A DNA stretch of 64,000 bases, from contig NZ_CP118574.1 of assembly GCF_028898845.1 (NCBI RefSeq), forward strand, positions 2,480,001 through 2,544,000, in the 5' to 3' direction. A program made the translations under genes and the position numbers. Positions 18,245 to 26,975 of this stretch are shown one piece after another (within the stretch, counting starts at the first letter, position 1; each line of letters opens with the position of its first letter). Under the pieces are notes generated by a model. It saw nothing but the letters and a program-made list of their open reading frames with translations. It made no database searches and was not told where the DNA came from. This DNA is from Streptomyces sp. WZ-12. GTDB taxonomy: Bacteria; Actinomycetota; Actinomycetes; Streptomycetales; Streptomycetaceae.

Positions 18245-18951
18245 CAGCGGCTCCCCTCGGTCTGGGTGGCGGCGGGGCCGTCCAGGACGACGTCCCAGCG
18301 GTAGGCCAACGCGCCGCCCGGGACGGACCGTTGGTGGTCGTAGGCGGCGATCAGGCGGTGGCGGTCGGCGGCGTCCGGGACCGCGGCGAGGACCTGGTCG
18401 TACGGGAGGAGCGGGTCGCCGGGGAAGTACATCTGGGTGATCAGCCGCTGGGTGAAGGCGGTGCCGAAGAGGGAGAAGTGGAGGTGGGCGGCGCGCCAGG
18501 CGCTCTGGTCGGGGAGGGGGTAGGCGCCGGGTTTGACGGTGGTGAAGGCGTAGCGGCCGTGGTCGTCGGTGAGGCAGCGGCCGACGCCGGTGAAGTTGGG
18601 GTCCAGCGGCGCCGGGTGTCGGTCTCCTCGGTGGGCGTACCGGCCGGAGGCGTTGGCCTGCCAGATCTCGACGAGTTGGCCGCGGACGGGGCGGCCGGCG
18701 CGGTCCAGGACGCGGCCGGCGACGGTGACGCGCTCGCCGAGCGGGGCGCCGGAGTGCTGTCGGGTGAGGTCGGCGTCCAGGGCGTCGACGTCCGCGGGGC
18801 CGAAGACGGGGGCGGTCAGCTCGACCGCCTCGGGGTCGGTGGCGGCGGCGAGGGGATGGCGGGGCCGCCGGGGGTGGCGCTCGGGGGCTCCGCGGTACGG
18901 CTCGGGGGCCGGGGTGGGGAACGGCGGGGCGGAGGGGGGCGGTGCGGTCAT
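18244..18951 (-). CDS. pcaH: Protocatechuate 3,4-dioxygenase, beta subunit
   Basis: 235-aa iron-binding subunit of protocatechuate 3,4-dioxygenase. The intradiol dioxygenase core shows VEIWQANASGRYAHRGD with the first Tyr ligand and AAHLHFSLFG with the His pair; a further Tyr lies in ITQMYFPGDP. The start at ATG 18951 has AGGAAAGG upstream. It is the first gene of the pcaHG-pcaD-pobA series and faces the double-IclR regulator across a 234-bp control region. Confidence 0.92.
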   Translation of the reverse strand: MTAPPPSAPPFPTPAPEPYRGAPERHPRRPRHPLAAATDPEAVELTAPVFGPADVDALDADLTRQHSGAPLGERVTVAGRVLDRAGRPVRGQLVEIWQANASGRYAHRGDRHPAPLDPNFTGVGRCLTDDHGRYAFTTVKPGAYPLPDQSAWRAAHLHFSLFGTAFTQRLITQMYFPGDPLLPYDQVLAAVPDAADRHRLIAAYDHQRSVPGGALAYRWDVVLDGPAATQTEGSR

Positions 18952-19056
18952 GGTGCCCTTTCCTGCGGTGGACGGGTACGGACCGGTCGGCCGCCGGTGG
19001 CTCTCCGGCCGTGTCGGCGGACCGATTCCCTTCCAACTCCCTTCTGTGAGAAGGTC

Positions 19057-19071
19057 GTTCGCCTGGTGAAC
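19057..19071. promoter_or_regulatory. Candidate IclR-type operator in the pca control region
   Basis: GTTCGCCTGGTGAAC is an inverted repeat of GTTC and GAAC with a second GTTCGC starting at 19076. It lies midway between pcaH and the divergent IclR-type regulator gene, the place where PcaU/PobR-like regulators bind. The assignment is by position and symmetry only. Confidence 0.35.
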
Positions 19072-19185
19072 CGAAGTTCGCACGGCGATCGTCCCGAGTC
19101 TGACCCCGGCCCGGGGACGTGTCAACGGTCCGCCCGGTACGGTTCCGCACTGCCGTGGACCGCATCGCCGCACCGTGGAGGTCTC

Positions 19186-20859
19186 TTGCCACCGTCCGTC
19201 CGCACCGCACCGCCCGCCCCGTCGCCGCCGCCGGAGGCGGTGGCGCCGCTGATCCGCGCGCTGACCGTGCTGCGCGCGCTGACCGCGGCCGGCGGACGGG
19301 CGGCGGTGAGCGATCTGGTCCACGTCACCGGCCTGGCGCGCGCCACCGTTGACCGCGTGCTGAGCACCCTCGCCGCCCTCGGGCATGTCCGCTCCGAGGG
19401 CCGCGACGCGGTGCTCGCCCCGGGGCTGTTGGAGCTGGGCAACGCCTACCTGGCCGCCACCGGCCTGCCCGACCGGCTCGGTCCGCTGGCCGACCGGCTC
19501 GCCGACGCGCTGGACGAATCGGTGTCGCTGGCCGTCCCCGACGGCGACGGGGTGCGCTTCGTCCACCAGGCGACCCGCCGCCGCGCGATGTCGCTGGCGT
19601 TCCGCATCGGCGATCTGCTGCCGGCCGAACGGGGCGCGCCGGGCGCCCTGTTCGCGGCGGACTGGGGCGCGGCGCAGTGGCGCCGCTGGCGGGCGCGGCG
19701 GGCCGCGGACCCGGCCGACGCCGGATTCCCCGCGGTACCACGGCGGGGCCGGGACGAGGCCGCCCCGGCCGGCGCCCGGCGGATAGCGGCGGACTTCACC
19801 GCGCGGGTGGCCGCGGCGCGGGAGACCAACTGGTCCGTGGACGACCAGCTCATCGAACCGGGCCTGATCGCGGTGGCGATGCCGGTGCGGGGACCGGCCG
19901 GTGCGGCGGTCTGCGCGGTGAGCGTGGTCAGCCACACCAGCCGGCACGCCCCGGTCGCGCTGCCGGACGCGGTCCTCCCCCGGCTCCGCGGCACGGTCGT
20001 CGCCATGGAGGACGCGCTGTGCGCACCGCCCGCCCCGGCGACCGGGGGCGCCGACCACCCGGCCGACCGGCACCTGGCCGCGAAGCGGCACCTGGGCCCC
20101 GGGTTCGTCGCGTCGGTGGCCCGCGGGCTGGCCGTGCTCACCGCGTTCGGCCCGGGTCGGGAGGAGTTGACGCTCTCCGCCGTCGCCGGGGCCACCGGGC
20201 TCCCCCGCGCCACCGCCCGGCGGGCCCTGATCACCCTTACGCACCTGGGCTACACGGCCTCCGGCGACGGGCACTTCCGCCCCACCCCCAAAGTGCTGGA
20301 CCTCGGCTTCGCGCAGCTCTCCGGGCTGACCCTGTCGGAGCTGGCCCGGCCCCAACTGGCCGCGCTGGCCGAGCGGGTCGGGGACTCGGCCTCGTTGGCG
20401 GTGCTGACCGCCGACGGCGACGCCGTCCGGTACGTCGCCGGAGTGCCGGCCGGGCGCATCATGCGCGTGACCATCACCCCGGGCGCCCGGGTACCGGCGC
20501 ACGCCACCGCCCCGGGCCGGGTCCTGCTGGCCGGACTGTCGGCGGCCGAGCGGACCGCCCGCCTGGGCGGCGCCGCGGCCGCCGAACGGGCCGGGCTGCC
20601 CGCCCTGCTGGACCGGGTCCGCGCCGAGGGTCACGCCCTGGTCGACGACGAACTGGAGGCCGGGCTGCGCTCGTTGGCGGTCCCGGTGCACGACCGCGCC
20701 GGTCGCGTGCTCGCCGCGGTGGGCGTGGCCAGCCACGCGGCCGGCCGGCCGCCGGAGGCCACCGCGGCCGCCGTGCTGCCGGCCCTTCGCGCATGCGCCG
20801 CCGCGATCGAGGACGAGGTGCGGGTGGCCGGGCGCTATCTGCCGCTGCCGGTGCCCTGA
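19186..20859 (+). CDS. Transcription regulator with two tandem IclR units
   Basis: 557-aa protein, twice the usual IclR length. The first half (about 15-275) has an HTH segment with GLARATVDRVLSTLAALGH and a ligand-binding part. The second half (about 290-555) repeats the plan: RGLAVLTAFGPG, GLPRATARRALITL, then an effector domain with ITPGARVPAHATAPGRVLLAG, which is the PcaU/PcaR/PobR type. The start is TTG 19186 with GGAGG upstream. Divergence from pcaH suggests control of the pca-pob genes by an aromatic acid such as protocatechuate. I see no stop or frame change between the halves, so it is a real fusion or duplication. Confidence 0.85.
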   Translation: MPPSVRTAPPAPSPPPEAVAPLIRALTVLRALTAAGGRAAVSDLVHVTGLARATVDRVLSTLAALGHVRSEGRDAVLAPGLLELGNAYLAATGLPDRLGPLADRLADALDESVSLAVPDGDGVRFVHQATRRRAMSLAFRIGDLLPAERGAPGALFAADWGAAQWRRWRARRAADPADAGFPAVPRRGRDEAAPAGARRIAADFTARVAAARETNWSVDDQLIEPGLIAVAMPVRGPAGAAVCAVSVVSHTSRHAPVALPDAVLPRLRGTVVAMEDALCAPPAPATGGADHPADRHLAAKRHLGPGFVASVARGLAVLTAFGPGREELTLSAVAGATGLPRATARRALITLTHLGYTASGDGHFRPTPKVLDLGFAQLSGLTLSELARPQLAALAERVGDSASLAVLTADGDAVRYVAGVPAGRIMRVTITPGARVPAHATAPGRVLLAGLSAAERTARLGGAAAAERAGLPALLDRVRAEGHALVDDELEAGLRSLAVPVHDRAGRVLAAVGVASHAAGRPPEATAAAVLPALRACAAAIEDEVRVAGRYLPLPVP

Positions 20860-20872
20860 ACTCCCCGGTGTC

Positions 20873-21865
20873 CTAGGGCGTCTCCGATGGGTCAGGGCCG
20901 GCGGCGCGGCGCCGTTCGCGCTCCGCGCGGGCCGCGGCGGTGGCGACCGACGGCCACACCCGGTCCAGGGCGGCGTTCATGGCGGCGCCGACCAGCACCG
21001 CGAAGGCGGAGACGCCGATCCACAGCAGGACCGCGACCGGGGCGGCCAACGAGCCGTAGATCGTGGGGCCCTCGACGGTCGCGGTCAGGTAGAGCCGGAG
21101 CAGGAAGCTGCCCAGCAGCCACATCGCCAGGGCGACGACGGCGCCCGGGATGTCCTCGCGCCAGGGCGAACGGACCGGCACCGAGAGGTGGTAGAGGGTG
21201 GTGAGGAAGCTGATGGAGAGGACCACCACGACCGGCCAGTACAGGATGCGGATGGCGTCCCCGCTGGCGGGCAGCCAGCCGACGACGACATCGGGGCCGG
21301 CGACCATCAGCGGCAGCGCGATCGCCCCGGCCACCAGCGCGGCGAGGTAGAGCACGAAGGCCAGCAGCCGGGTCTTGACGATGCCGCGGCGGCCGTCGAG
21401 CCCGTACATGATCGTGATGGTGTCGACGAAGACGTTGAGCGCGCGGGAGCCGGACCACAGGGCGATGGCGAAGCCCAGGGAGATGACGTCGGGGCGGCGG
21501 GCGGTGAAGACGTCGTTGAGCAGCGGGCGGGCGATCTCGTCGACGCCGCGGTGGGAGAGCACGGTGCCGGCGGCCCGCAGCAGGTGCGTGCGGAAGCTGT
21601 CGAGGGTGGCGTGGCCGATCCACGGTTCGGTGTAGCCGAGGACGCCGACCAGGCCCAGGATCAACGGGGGCAGCGAGAGCAGGCACCAGAAGGCGGCCTC
21701 GGCGGCCAGACCGGTGACGCGGTAGCGCATGCAACTGCCGACGATGTCCTTGAGCAACAGCCAGACGAGCCGGCGGGTGGAGACGTTGCGGTACAGGGCG
21801 CGGGCGCGGGTGAGGGGCCCGCGGGGCGATCCCTGCGGTTCGTTCGGTTCGTTCGGCGGCGGCAC
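20873..21865 (-). CDS. YihY/BrkB-family inner membrane protein
   Basis: About 330-aa integral membrane protein with six hydrophobic segments, of the YihY/virulence-factor BrkB family, whose function is not firmly known. Typical segments are YRVTGLAAEAAFWCLLSLPPL and ALWSGSRALNVFVDTITIMYG. The C-terminus is Arg-rich. The start is uncertain: GTG 21865 sits directly against an AAGGAGG that would be too close, while ATG 21901 overlaps the divergent acyl-CoA dehydrogenase start. The stop lies 13 bp from the IclR-type gene end, tail to tail. Confidence 0.82.
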   Translation of the reverse strand: MPPPNEPNEPQGSPRGPLTRARALYRNVSTRRLVWLLLKDIVGSCMRYRVTGLAAEAAFWCLLSLPPLILGLVGVLGYTEPWIGHATLDSFRTHLLRAAGTVLSHRGVDEIARPLLNDVFTARRPDVISLGFAIALWSGSRALNVFVDTITIMYGLDGRRGIVKTRLLAFVLYLAALVAGAIALPLMVAGPDVVVGWLPASGDAIRILYWPVVVVLSISFLTTLYHLSVPVRSPWREDIPGAVVALAMWLLGSFLLRLYLTATVEGPTIYGSLAAPVAVLLWIGVSAFAVLVGAAMNAALDRVWPSVATAAARAERERRRAAGPDPSETP

Positions 21866-21883
21866 CTCCTTACCGTATCGGGC

Positions 21884-23527
21884 ATGGCAGCTACCACTCA
21901 TACCGTGACGAACCAGCCCCCGCCGCTGACCGGGTACGACGTCTTCGGCGCCGATCCGGCGCTCACCGAGGGGGTCGCCCGGTACGTCGCCGGGGAGCAC
22001 CTCGACGGCGTGCGGGAGGAACTCGGCCGGCTGGGGCAGGCGGCCGGCTCGGCCCAGGCGCAGCGCTGGGGCGAACAGGCCAATGCGCACCCGCCGGTGT
22101 TGCGCACCCACGACCGGTACGGCCACCGCATCGACGAGGTGGAGTTCCACCCGGCCTGGCACCGGCTGCTCGGCCACGCGGTGACGGCCGGGCTGACCGA
22201 CGCCTGGTCCCGCCCGCACGGGCACGTCCGGCGCGCCGCGGGCTTCCTGGTGTGGACCCAGGTGGAGGCGGGGCACGGCTGCCCGTTGTCGATGACCCAT
22301 GCCGCGGTGCCGGCGCTGCGGGCCGAACCGGAACTCGCCGCGGTGTGGCAGCCGCTGCTGACCTCCCGGGTGTACGAGCCGGAACTGCGGCCGCTCGCGC
22401 GAAAGGCGGGGGCGCTGGCCGGGATGGCGATGACGGAGAAGCAGGGCGGCAGCGACGTACGGGCGAACACCACCGTCGCCCGGCCGCTGGCGGCGGCCGG
22501 GGAGTACACGCTGACCGGCCACAAGTGGTTCTGCTCGGCGCCGATGTCGGACGCGTTCCTGGTGCTGGCCCAGGCACCCGAGGGACTGACCTGCTTCCTG
22601 CTGCCGCGGGTGCTGCCGGACGGCACCCGCAACGCGTTCCGCCTCCAGCGGCTCAAGGACAAGCTCGGCAACCGCTCCAACGCCTCGGCCGAGGTGGAGT
22701 TCGACGGGAACACCTGGGCGCGCCGGGTCGGCGAGGAGGGGCGCGGGGTGGCGACGATCATCGAGATGGTCGCGGCGACCCGCCTGGACTGCGTGACCGC
22801 GTCGGCGGCGGTGATGCGGCAGGCGGTGGCGCAGGCGCTGCACCACGCCGCGTACCGGGAGGCGTTCGGCCGCCGGCTGGTCGAACAGCCGCTGATGCGC
22901 AACGTGTTGGCCGACCTGGCGCTGGAGTCGGAGGCGGCGACGACGCTGGCACTGCGGCTGGCGGCGGCGTACGACGGCGGCACCGGACGGGACCGGGCGT
23001 TCCTGCGGCTGGCGCTGCCGGCGGCCAAGTACTGGGTGACCAAGCGGTGCACGCCACTGGTGGCGGAGGCGCTGGAGTGCCTGGGCGGCAACGGCTATGT
23101 GGAGGAGTCGGGGCTGCCGCGGCTGCTGCGCGAGGCACCGCTGAACTCGATCTGGGAGGGCGCCGGCAACGTCCAGGCGCTGGACGTGCTGCGGGCGCTG
23201 CGCCGCGAACCGGCGGCGCTGAACGCCTACTTGGTGGAGATCGGCGCGGCGCGGGGCGCGGACCACCGGCTGGACCGGGCGATCCAGGGGCTGTTGACCG
23301 AGCTCGCGGACCTGGAGGGCATGGAGGCGCGGGCCCGGCGGCTGGCCGAGCGGCTGGCGCTGGTGCTCCAGGGATCGCTGCTGGTCCGGTTCGCGCCGCC
23401 GGAGGTGGCCGACGCGTTCTGCGCCGCCCGGCTCGGCGGCGACGCGGGGGCGGCGTTCGGCACGCTGCCGCACACGCTGGACCTGGCGGCGGTGGTGGCG
23501 CGGGCGCGTCCGGTGGCGGCCGGGTAG
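21884..23527 (+). CDS. AidB-like acyl-CoA dehydrogenase-family protein
   Basis: 547-aa flavoprotein of the acyl-CoA dehydrogenase superfamily, AidB branch. AidB relatives take part in the response to DNA alkylation. The diagnostic segments are CPLSMTHAAVPALR, GMAMTEKQGGSDVRANTT, FCSAPMSDAFLVLAQ, KLGNRSNASAEVEF and ECLGGNGYVEESGLPRL, the last containing the Glu-rich flavin region. The ATG at 21884 has no purine-rich site before it; translation of a leaderless mRNA is possible. It diverges from the BrkB-type gene with almost no spacer. Confidence 0.87.
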   Translation: MAATTHTVTNQPPPLTGYDVFGADPALTEGVARYVAGEHLDGVREELGRLGQAAGSAQAQRWGEQANAHPPVLRTHDRYGHRIDEVEFHPAWHRLLGHAVTAGLTDAWSRPHGHVRRAAGFLVWTQVEAGHGCPLSMTHAAVPALRAEPELAAVWQPLLTSRVYEPELRPLARKAGALAGMAMTEKQGGSDVRANTTVARPLAAAGEYTLTGHKWFCSAPMSDAFLVLAQAPEGLTCFLLPRVLPDGTRNAFRLQRLKDKLGNRSNASAEVEFDGNTWARRVGEEGRGVATIIEMVAATRLDCVTASAAVMRQAVAQALHHAAYREAFGRRLVEQPLMRNVLADLALESEAATTLALRLAAAYDGGTGRDRAFLRLALPAAKYWVTKRCTPLVAEALECLGGNGYVEESGLPRLLREAPLNSIWEGAGNVQALDVLRALRREPAALNAYLVEIGAARGADHRLDRAIQGLLTELADLEGMEARARRLAERLALVLQGSLLVRFAPPEVADAFCAARLGGDAGAAFGTLPHTLDLAAVVARARPVAAG

Positions 23528-23563
23528 CGCGGATCAACTAGCTTGCCAGAAAGGGGAGTTAAA

Positions 23564-23651
23564 GGCGCGGCGGCGGTTCCGTACCCTTGGCCGGAACCGT
23601 CAGCAAGCCGGCTCCGGTCGGGGCCGGACAGGGGATAACCGCCGCCGCGCC
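23564..23651. repeat. 15-bp inverted repeat enclosing smaller hairpins
   Basis: Arms GGCGCGGCGGCGGTT (23564-23578) and its exact complement (23637-23651) enclose 58 bp that can themselves fold, for example GGTTCCG/CGGAACC. It lies between the convergent ends of the acyl-CoA dehydrogenase and adenylate-kinase-like genes, so a bidirectional terminator is the simplest reading; the branched structure is unusual. Confidence 0.55.
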
Positions 23652-23694
23652 GGGTGGGAGCGGCGCCGCGCCGACTCGGCGCCGTTCCCGGCCT

Positions 23695-24111
23695 TCAGGG
23701 CCATCGCGGCGGCTGCGGCGCGGTGCGTCCGCGCAGCGCCGCGTCGATGACCACGATGATCTCGACGTCCGGTACGTCCGGCCGGAAGCCGACCAGGACC
23801 CCGCGCGCCTCGTAGTACCGGATCACGCGATAGGCGTCGTCCGCGCCGTCCTGTCCCGCCTCGCGCAGGTGCACGACGAGGTCGGCGAAGGCCGGTACGG
23901 GCAACGGACCGCCGAAGCGCGCGACCCGGTCGAGGAGTTGCGGCGCACCGTCGATCACATAGCCACCGGTCGGCAGGGGCTGACGCCTGATCAGGACGTC
24001 GACCGCGGACAGCCGGGGCACGCCGTAGTGGCCGGCCAGCCGGGCGGCCCGGGCGCTCCGGCCTCCCTCGCCGGTGCCGATCACCACGACCCGCGGGGCG
24101 GCGGCCACCAT
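23695..24111 (-). CDS. Degenerate adenylate-kinase-like protein
   Basis: 138-aa protein that resembles a shortened adenylate kinase. The N-terminal strand and loop read VVVIGTGEGGRSARAARL, where true enzymes have GxxGxGK[ST]; here the P-loop Lys is replaced by Arg18. LAGHYGVPRLSAVDVL corresponds to the helix and NMP-binding start, GYVIDGAPQLLDRVARF to the conserved IDGFPR region, and VEIIVVIDAALRG to the next strand. The LID domain and its arginines are missing. It is therefore unlikely to be a normal nucleotide kinase. Start ATG 24111. It is convergent with the acyl-CoA dehydrogenase gene and divergent from the GAF regulator. Confidence 0.7.
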   Translation of the reverse strand: MVAAAPRVVVIGTGEGGRSARAARLAGHYGVPRLSAVDVLIRRQPLPTGGYVIDGAPQLLDRVARFGGPLPVPAFADLVVHLREAGQDGADDAYRVIRYYEARGVLVGFRPDVPDVEIIVVIDAALRGRTAPQPPRWP

Positions 24112-24408
24112 GGTGAGCCCCCTCCCACACCGTGCCGACGACGTGGGCGGTCGATCGCGTCCCCGGCATCCATCGGAGGTCCTCCGTCGGGTGGCCGGCG
24201 AACGTCCGATGGGGGCCCCGCGCCTTGGGGTGCGGGGGAAGAACGCCATCGACCGCCGGGGTTCAGGCTTCCCTGCGGGCGTCATAGGCCACAACGGTTG
24301 CATTCCGTTGCACCTGTTCTGCTCAATATCCTTCCCGGGGCGCCTGCTGACGGCACGATGGACCGGGACCGGGGGCAGGCCGGACGCATGGGCACAACGG
24401 AGAGCAGT
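24112..24408. promoter_or_regulatory. Divergent control region before the GAF regulator
   Basis: No gene seen. It contains a perfect inverted repeat CAACGG-N7-CCGTTG (24292-24297 and 24305-24310), about 100 bp before the regulator start, and a CCCCGC/GCGGGG hairpin at 24216-24237. Either could serve the divergent genes; no -10/-35 could be assigned with confidence. Confidence 0.35.
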
Positions 24409-25809
24409 GTGAACGACAGACCGATCGAGGGGGCCGGCGGACGGGCCGGTGACCGGCCGGCCGAGCGACCGTTGGAGAGCGCCGTCCGGTCGGCCCAGGA
24501 CATCCGGGAGACCGCGCGGCGGCTGTCCGGCGTCCACGAGGCGGCGCTGACCGGCGAGTTGGCGTCGGAGGCACCCCGGGACGCACCCCGCGCGGTGATC
24601 GGGGAGTCCTGGCAGCGGGTGTTGGCCGGTGGGGTGGACCCGGAGCGGGCCTCGGACCAACACCTGCTGTCCGTCGCGGAGTTGGAGCACCGGCGGCAGC
24701 GGTCACGGCTGGCGTCGGTGCTGCCGATGCTCGGCGGCGAGCTGCTGCCGTCCGCCGACGCGGCCCAGCAGATCATGGTGGTCACCGACGCCGAGGGCCG
24801 GGTGCTGTGGCGGGACGGCAGCGCGCCGATCCGGCGGATGGCCGACCGGCTGGGCTTCGACAAGGGCGCGGACTGGACGGAGGGGATGGTCGGCACCAAT
24901 GCGATCGGCACCGCGCTGGTGGCCGGCAGCCCGGTGCTGGTGCACTCCGCCGAGCACTTCCTGCGCAGCCACCACCAATGGACGTGCGCCGCGGCGCCGT
25001 TGCGCGACCCCCGGGACGGGCGACTGCTCGGCACCGTCGATCTCAGCGGCCCGGCGCACTCGTTCCATCCGACGACGCTGGCGCTGGTCTCCGCGGTGGC
25101 CCGGCTCGCCGAGGGCGAGCTGCGCACCCGACACCACGCGTCCCTGGACCGCCTGCGGGCCAGCGCGGCCCCGGTGTTGGCCCGGATCGGCGGGCGGGCA
25201 CTGGCGGTGGACCCGCACGGCTGGACGGCGGCGGTGACGGGGATGACCCCGCCGGACCGGGTGGCGCTGCCCAGGGAGCCGGAGGCCGGGCCGCTCTGGC
25301 TGCCGCGGTACGGGATGTGCACGCTGGAGCCGCTGCCGGGCGGCTGGTTGATCCGGCTCGGCCGCCCGGAGCCGGTGCCGGGGCCGCACCGGGTGGTGCT
25401 GGACCTCGGCGGATCGGGGGGTCCGGTGGTGACGGTGGCCGGCCCGGCGGGCAGTTGGTCGCACGCGCTGACCCCGCGCCACGCCGAGTTGCTGTTCCTG
25501 CTGGCCACCCATCCGCACGGGCGCAGCGCGGCCGAGCTGGCCCGGGACGTGTTCGGCGACGGCGGGCGGACGGTGACGGTCCGGGCCGAGCTGTCCCGGC
25601 TGCGGCGCCATCTCGCCGGGGTGCTGGCCCATCGGCCGTACCGCTTCGCGGACGGGGTGGAGGTGGAACTGCGGCTGCCGGCCCGGCCGGTGGAGCTGCT
25701 GCCGCACTCCACGGCGCCGGGGGTGCTGGCGGCCCGGCGGTCGGGGGACGGGCGGCCCGGCGGGCAGCCGCCGGAAAACCCGGTGCCCGGGCGCACCCCC
25801 CTCCTCTAG
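24409..25809 (+). CDS. GAF-domain transcription regulator with C-terminal winged helix
   Basis: 466-aa cytoplasmic regulator. The N-terminal part up to about 110 resembles the start of AcoR-type activators (VIGESWQRVL), and a GAF domain follows with the conserved WTEGMVGTNAIGTALV, SAEHFLRSHHQWTC and GTVDLSG. There is no sigma-54 ATPase module; instead the C-terminal third holds LTPRHAELLFLLATHPHGR and VRAELSRLRRHLAG, a winged helix. GTG 24409 is preferred because GGAGAG lies four bases upstream; ATG 24388 is an alternative. Such proteins often sense small phenolic or redox ligands. The target is unknown. Confidence 0.8.
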   Translation: MNDRPIEGAGGRAGDRPAERPLESAVRSAQDIRETARRLSGVHEAALTGELASEAPRDAPRAVIGESWQRVLAGGVDPERASDQHLLSVAELEHRRQRSRLASVLPMLGGELLPSADAAQQIMVVTDAEGRVLWRDGSAPIRRMADRLGFDKGADWTEGMVGTNAIGTALVAGSPVLVHSAEHFLRSHHQWTCAAAPLRDPRDGRLLGTVDLSGPAHSFHPTTLALVSAVARLAEGELRTRHHASLDRLRASAAPVLARIGGRALAVDPHGWTAAVTGMTPPDRVALPREPEAGPLWLPRYGMCTLEPLPGGWLIRLGRPEPVPGPHRVVLDLGGSGGPVVTVAGPAGSWSHALTPRHAELLFLLATHPHGRSAAELARDVFGDGGRTVTVRAELSRLRRHLAGVLAHRPYRFADGVEVELRLPARPVELLPHSTAPGVLAARRSGDGRPGGQPPENPVPGRTPLL

Positions 25810-25957
25810 GGTGGGCGCACTCTGACGCAGCTCTCCAGAAGGACGTCGCAGAACGGGAGCGGCCGGCGCGCGGGACCGCGCGCCGGGCCAGACGAGCGGG
25901 CGACACGACCATCCGCGTTTCCGCATGCCCTCGGCATGCCGTTCTGGAGGATCTTCC

Positions 25958-26842
25958 GTGTCCGTAGGTCTCGGCCTTCCCATTGGCGACCCCGCGCAAC
26001 TGCTGACCTGGGCGCGGCGTGTCGACGCCGCCCCCTTCTCCACCGTCGCGCTGCTCGACCGGCTCGTCTACGCCAACCCCGAACCCCTGGTCACCCTGGC
26101 CGCGCTGGCCGGCGCGACCTCCCGGGTGCGGTTGCAGAGCGAGGTGCTGCTGGCCCCGCTGCACCGCACCGCGCTGCTCGCCAAGCAGGCCGCCACGCTG
26201 GACCTGCTGTCCGGCGGCCGGTTCACGCTCGGCATCGGCCTCGGCGGGCGCGCCGACGACTACCTGGCCGCGGGGGTGGAACTGCGCACCCGGGGCCGTC
26301 GGTTGGACGGTCAGATGGCGACGCTCCGGCGGCTGTGGGCCGGTGAGCCGCTGTCCGCTGACATCGGTCCGGTGGGGCCGGCGCCGGCCCGGTCCGGCGG
26401 TCCCGAGGTGCTGTTCGGCGGGTTCGTGCCGGCCGTGGTGGAGCGGGTGGCCCGGTGGGGCGACGGCTTCCTCGCGGCGGCCCTGCCGTCCCAGCAGATG
26501 GACGCGATGTTCCGGGACGTGGAGGCGGCCTGGGCCCGCGCTGGCCGGTCCGGCCGCCCCCGGCTGCTGGCCCAGGTGAACGTCGCCCTCGGCCCCGACG
26601 CCGTGCTGGACCGCGCCCGGCGCGAACTGCGCGCGTACTACGGCACCTCCCCCCACACCGACCACGTCGTGAACGGCCTGCTCACCACCCCGGCGGCGAT
26701 CCGCGAGGCGGTCGCCCGCCTGCTGGCCATCGGGGCGGACGAGGTGATGCTGTACTGCTGGTCGCCGGACCCGGACCAGGTCGGGCGGCTGGCGGACGCG
26801 GTCTTCGCGCCGGAGGGCGACTGGCCGGGCGTGACGGCATAG
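25958..26842 (+). CDS. LLM-class flavin-dependent oxidoreductase
   Basis: 294-aa luciferase-like monooxygenase-family protein using reduced FMN or F420. The TIM-barrel pattern is visible in STVALLDRLVYANPEPLVTL, VRLQSEVLLAPLHRTALLAK and LDLLSGGRFTLGIGLGGRADD, all typical. It is shorter than many family members but complete. GTG 25958 follows CTGGAGG at a good distance. The gene ends two bases before a strong hairpin. The substrate is unknown. Confidence 0.85.
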   Translation: MSVGLGLPIGDPAQLLTWARRVDAAPFSTVALLDRLVYANPEPLVTLAALAGATSRVRLQSEVLLAPLHRTALLAKQAATLDLLSGGRFTLGIGLGGRADDYLAAGVELRTRGRRLDGQMATLRRLWAGEPLSADIGPVGPAPARSGGPEVLFGGFVPAVVERVARWGDGFLAAALPSQQMDAMFRDVEAAWARAGRSGRPRLLAQVNVALGPDAVLDRARRELRAYYGTSPHTDHVVNGLLTTPAAIREAVARLLAIGADEVMLYCWSPDPDQVGRLADAVFAPEGDWPGVTA

Positions 26843-26843
26843 C

Positions 26844-26883
26844 GCGCTGCTGCCGGATCTCCGTGGGGATCCGGCAGCAGCGC
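26844..26883 (+). terminator. Terminator hairpin related to the 43.3-kb repeat
   Basis: Perfect 16-bp stem (26844-26859 and 26868-26883) with an 8-nt loop directly after the LLM oxidoreductase stop. Its left arm and loop match the end of the 189-bp inverted-repeat element at 43259-43286 in about 21 of 26 positions, so it may be a dispersed palindromic repeat that also works as a terminator. Confidence 0.75.
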
Positions 26884-26975
26884 CCCAACCGCCGCGGGCC
26901 GGGCATCGGCGGTGGGCAGCGTCCCGCCTGCCGGACCGGCGCCCGGCTTCTCCCCCGTTGTGATGTGCTGGCCGG

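Noticed and set aside
20873..23473. Extended frame upstream of the BrkB-type protein
   Set aside because: The part beyond 21901 is antisense to the acyl-CoA dehydrogenase gene and not protein-like.
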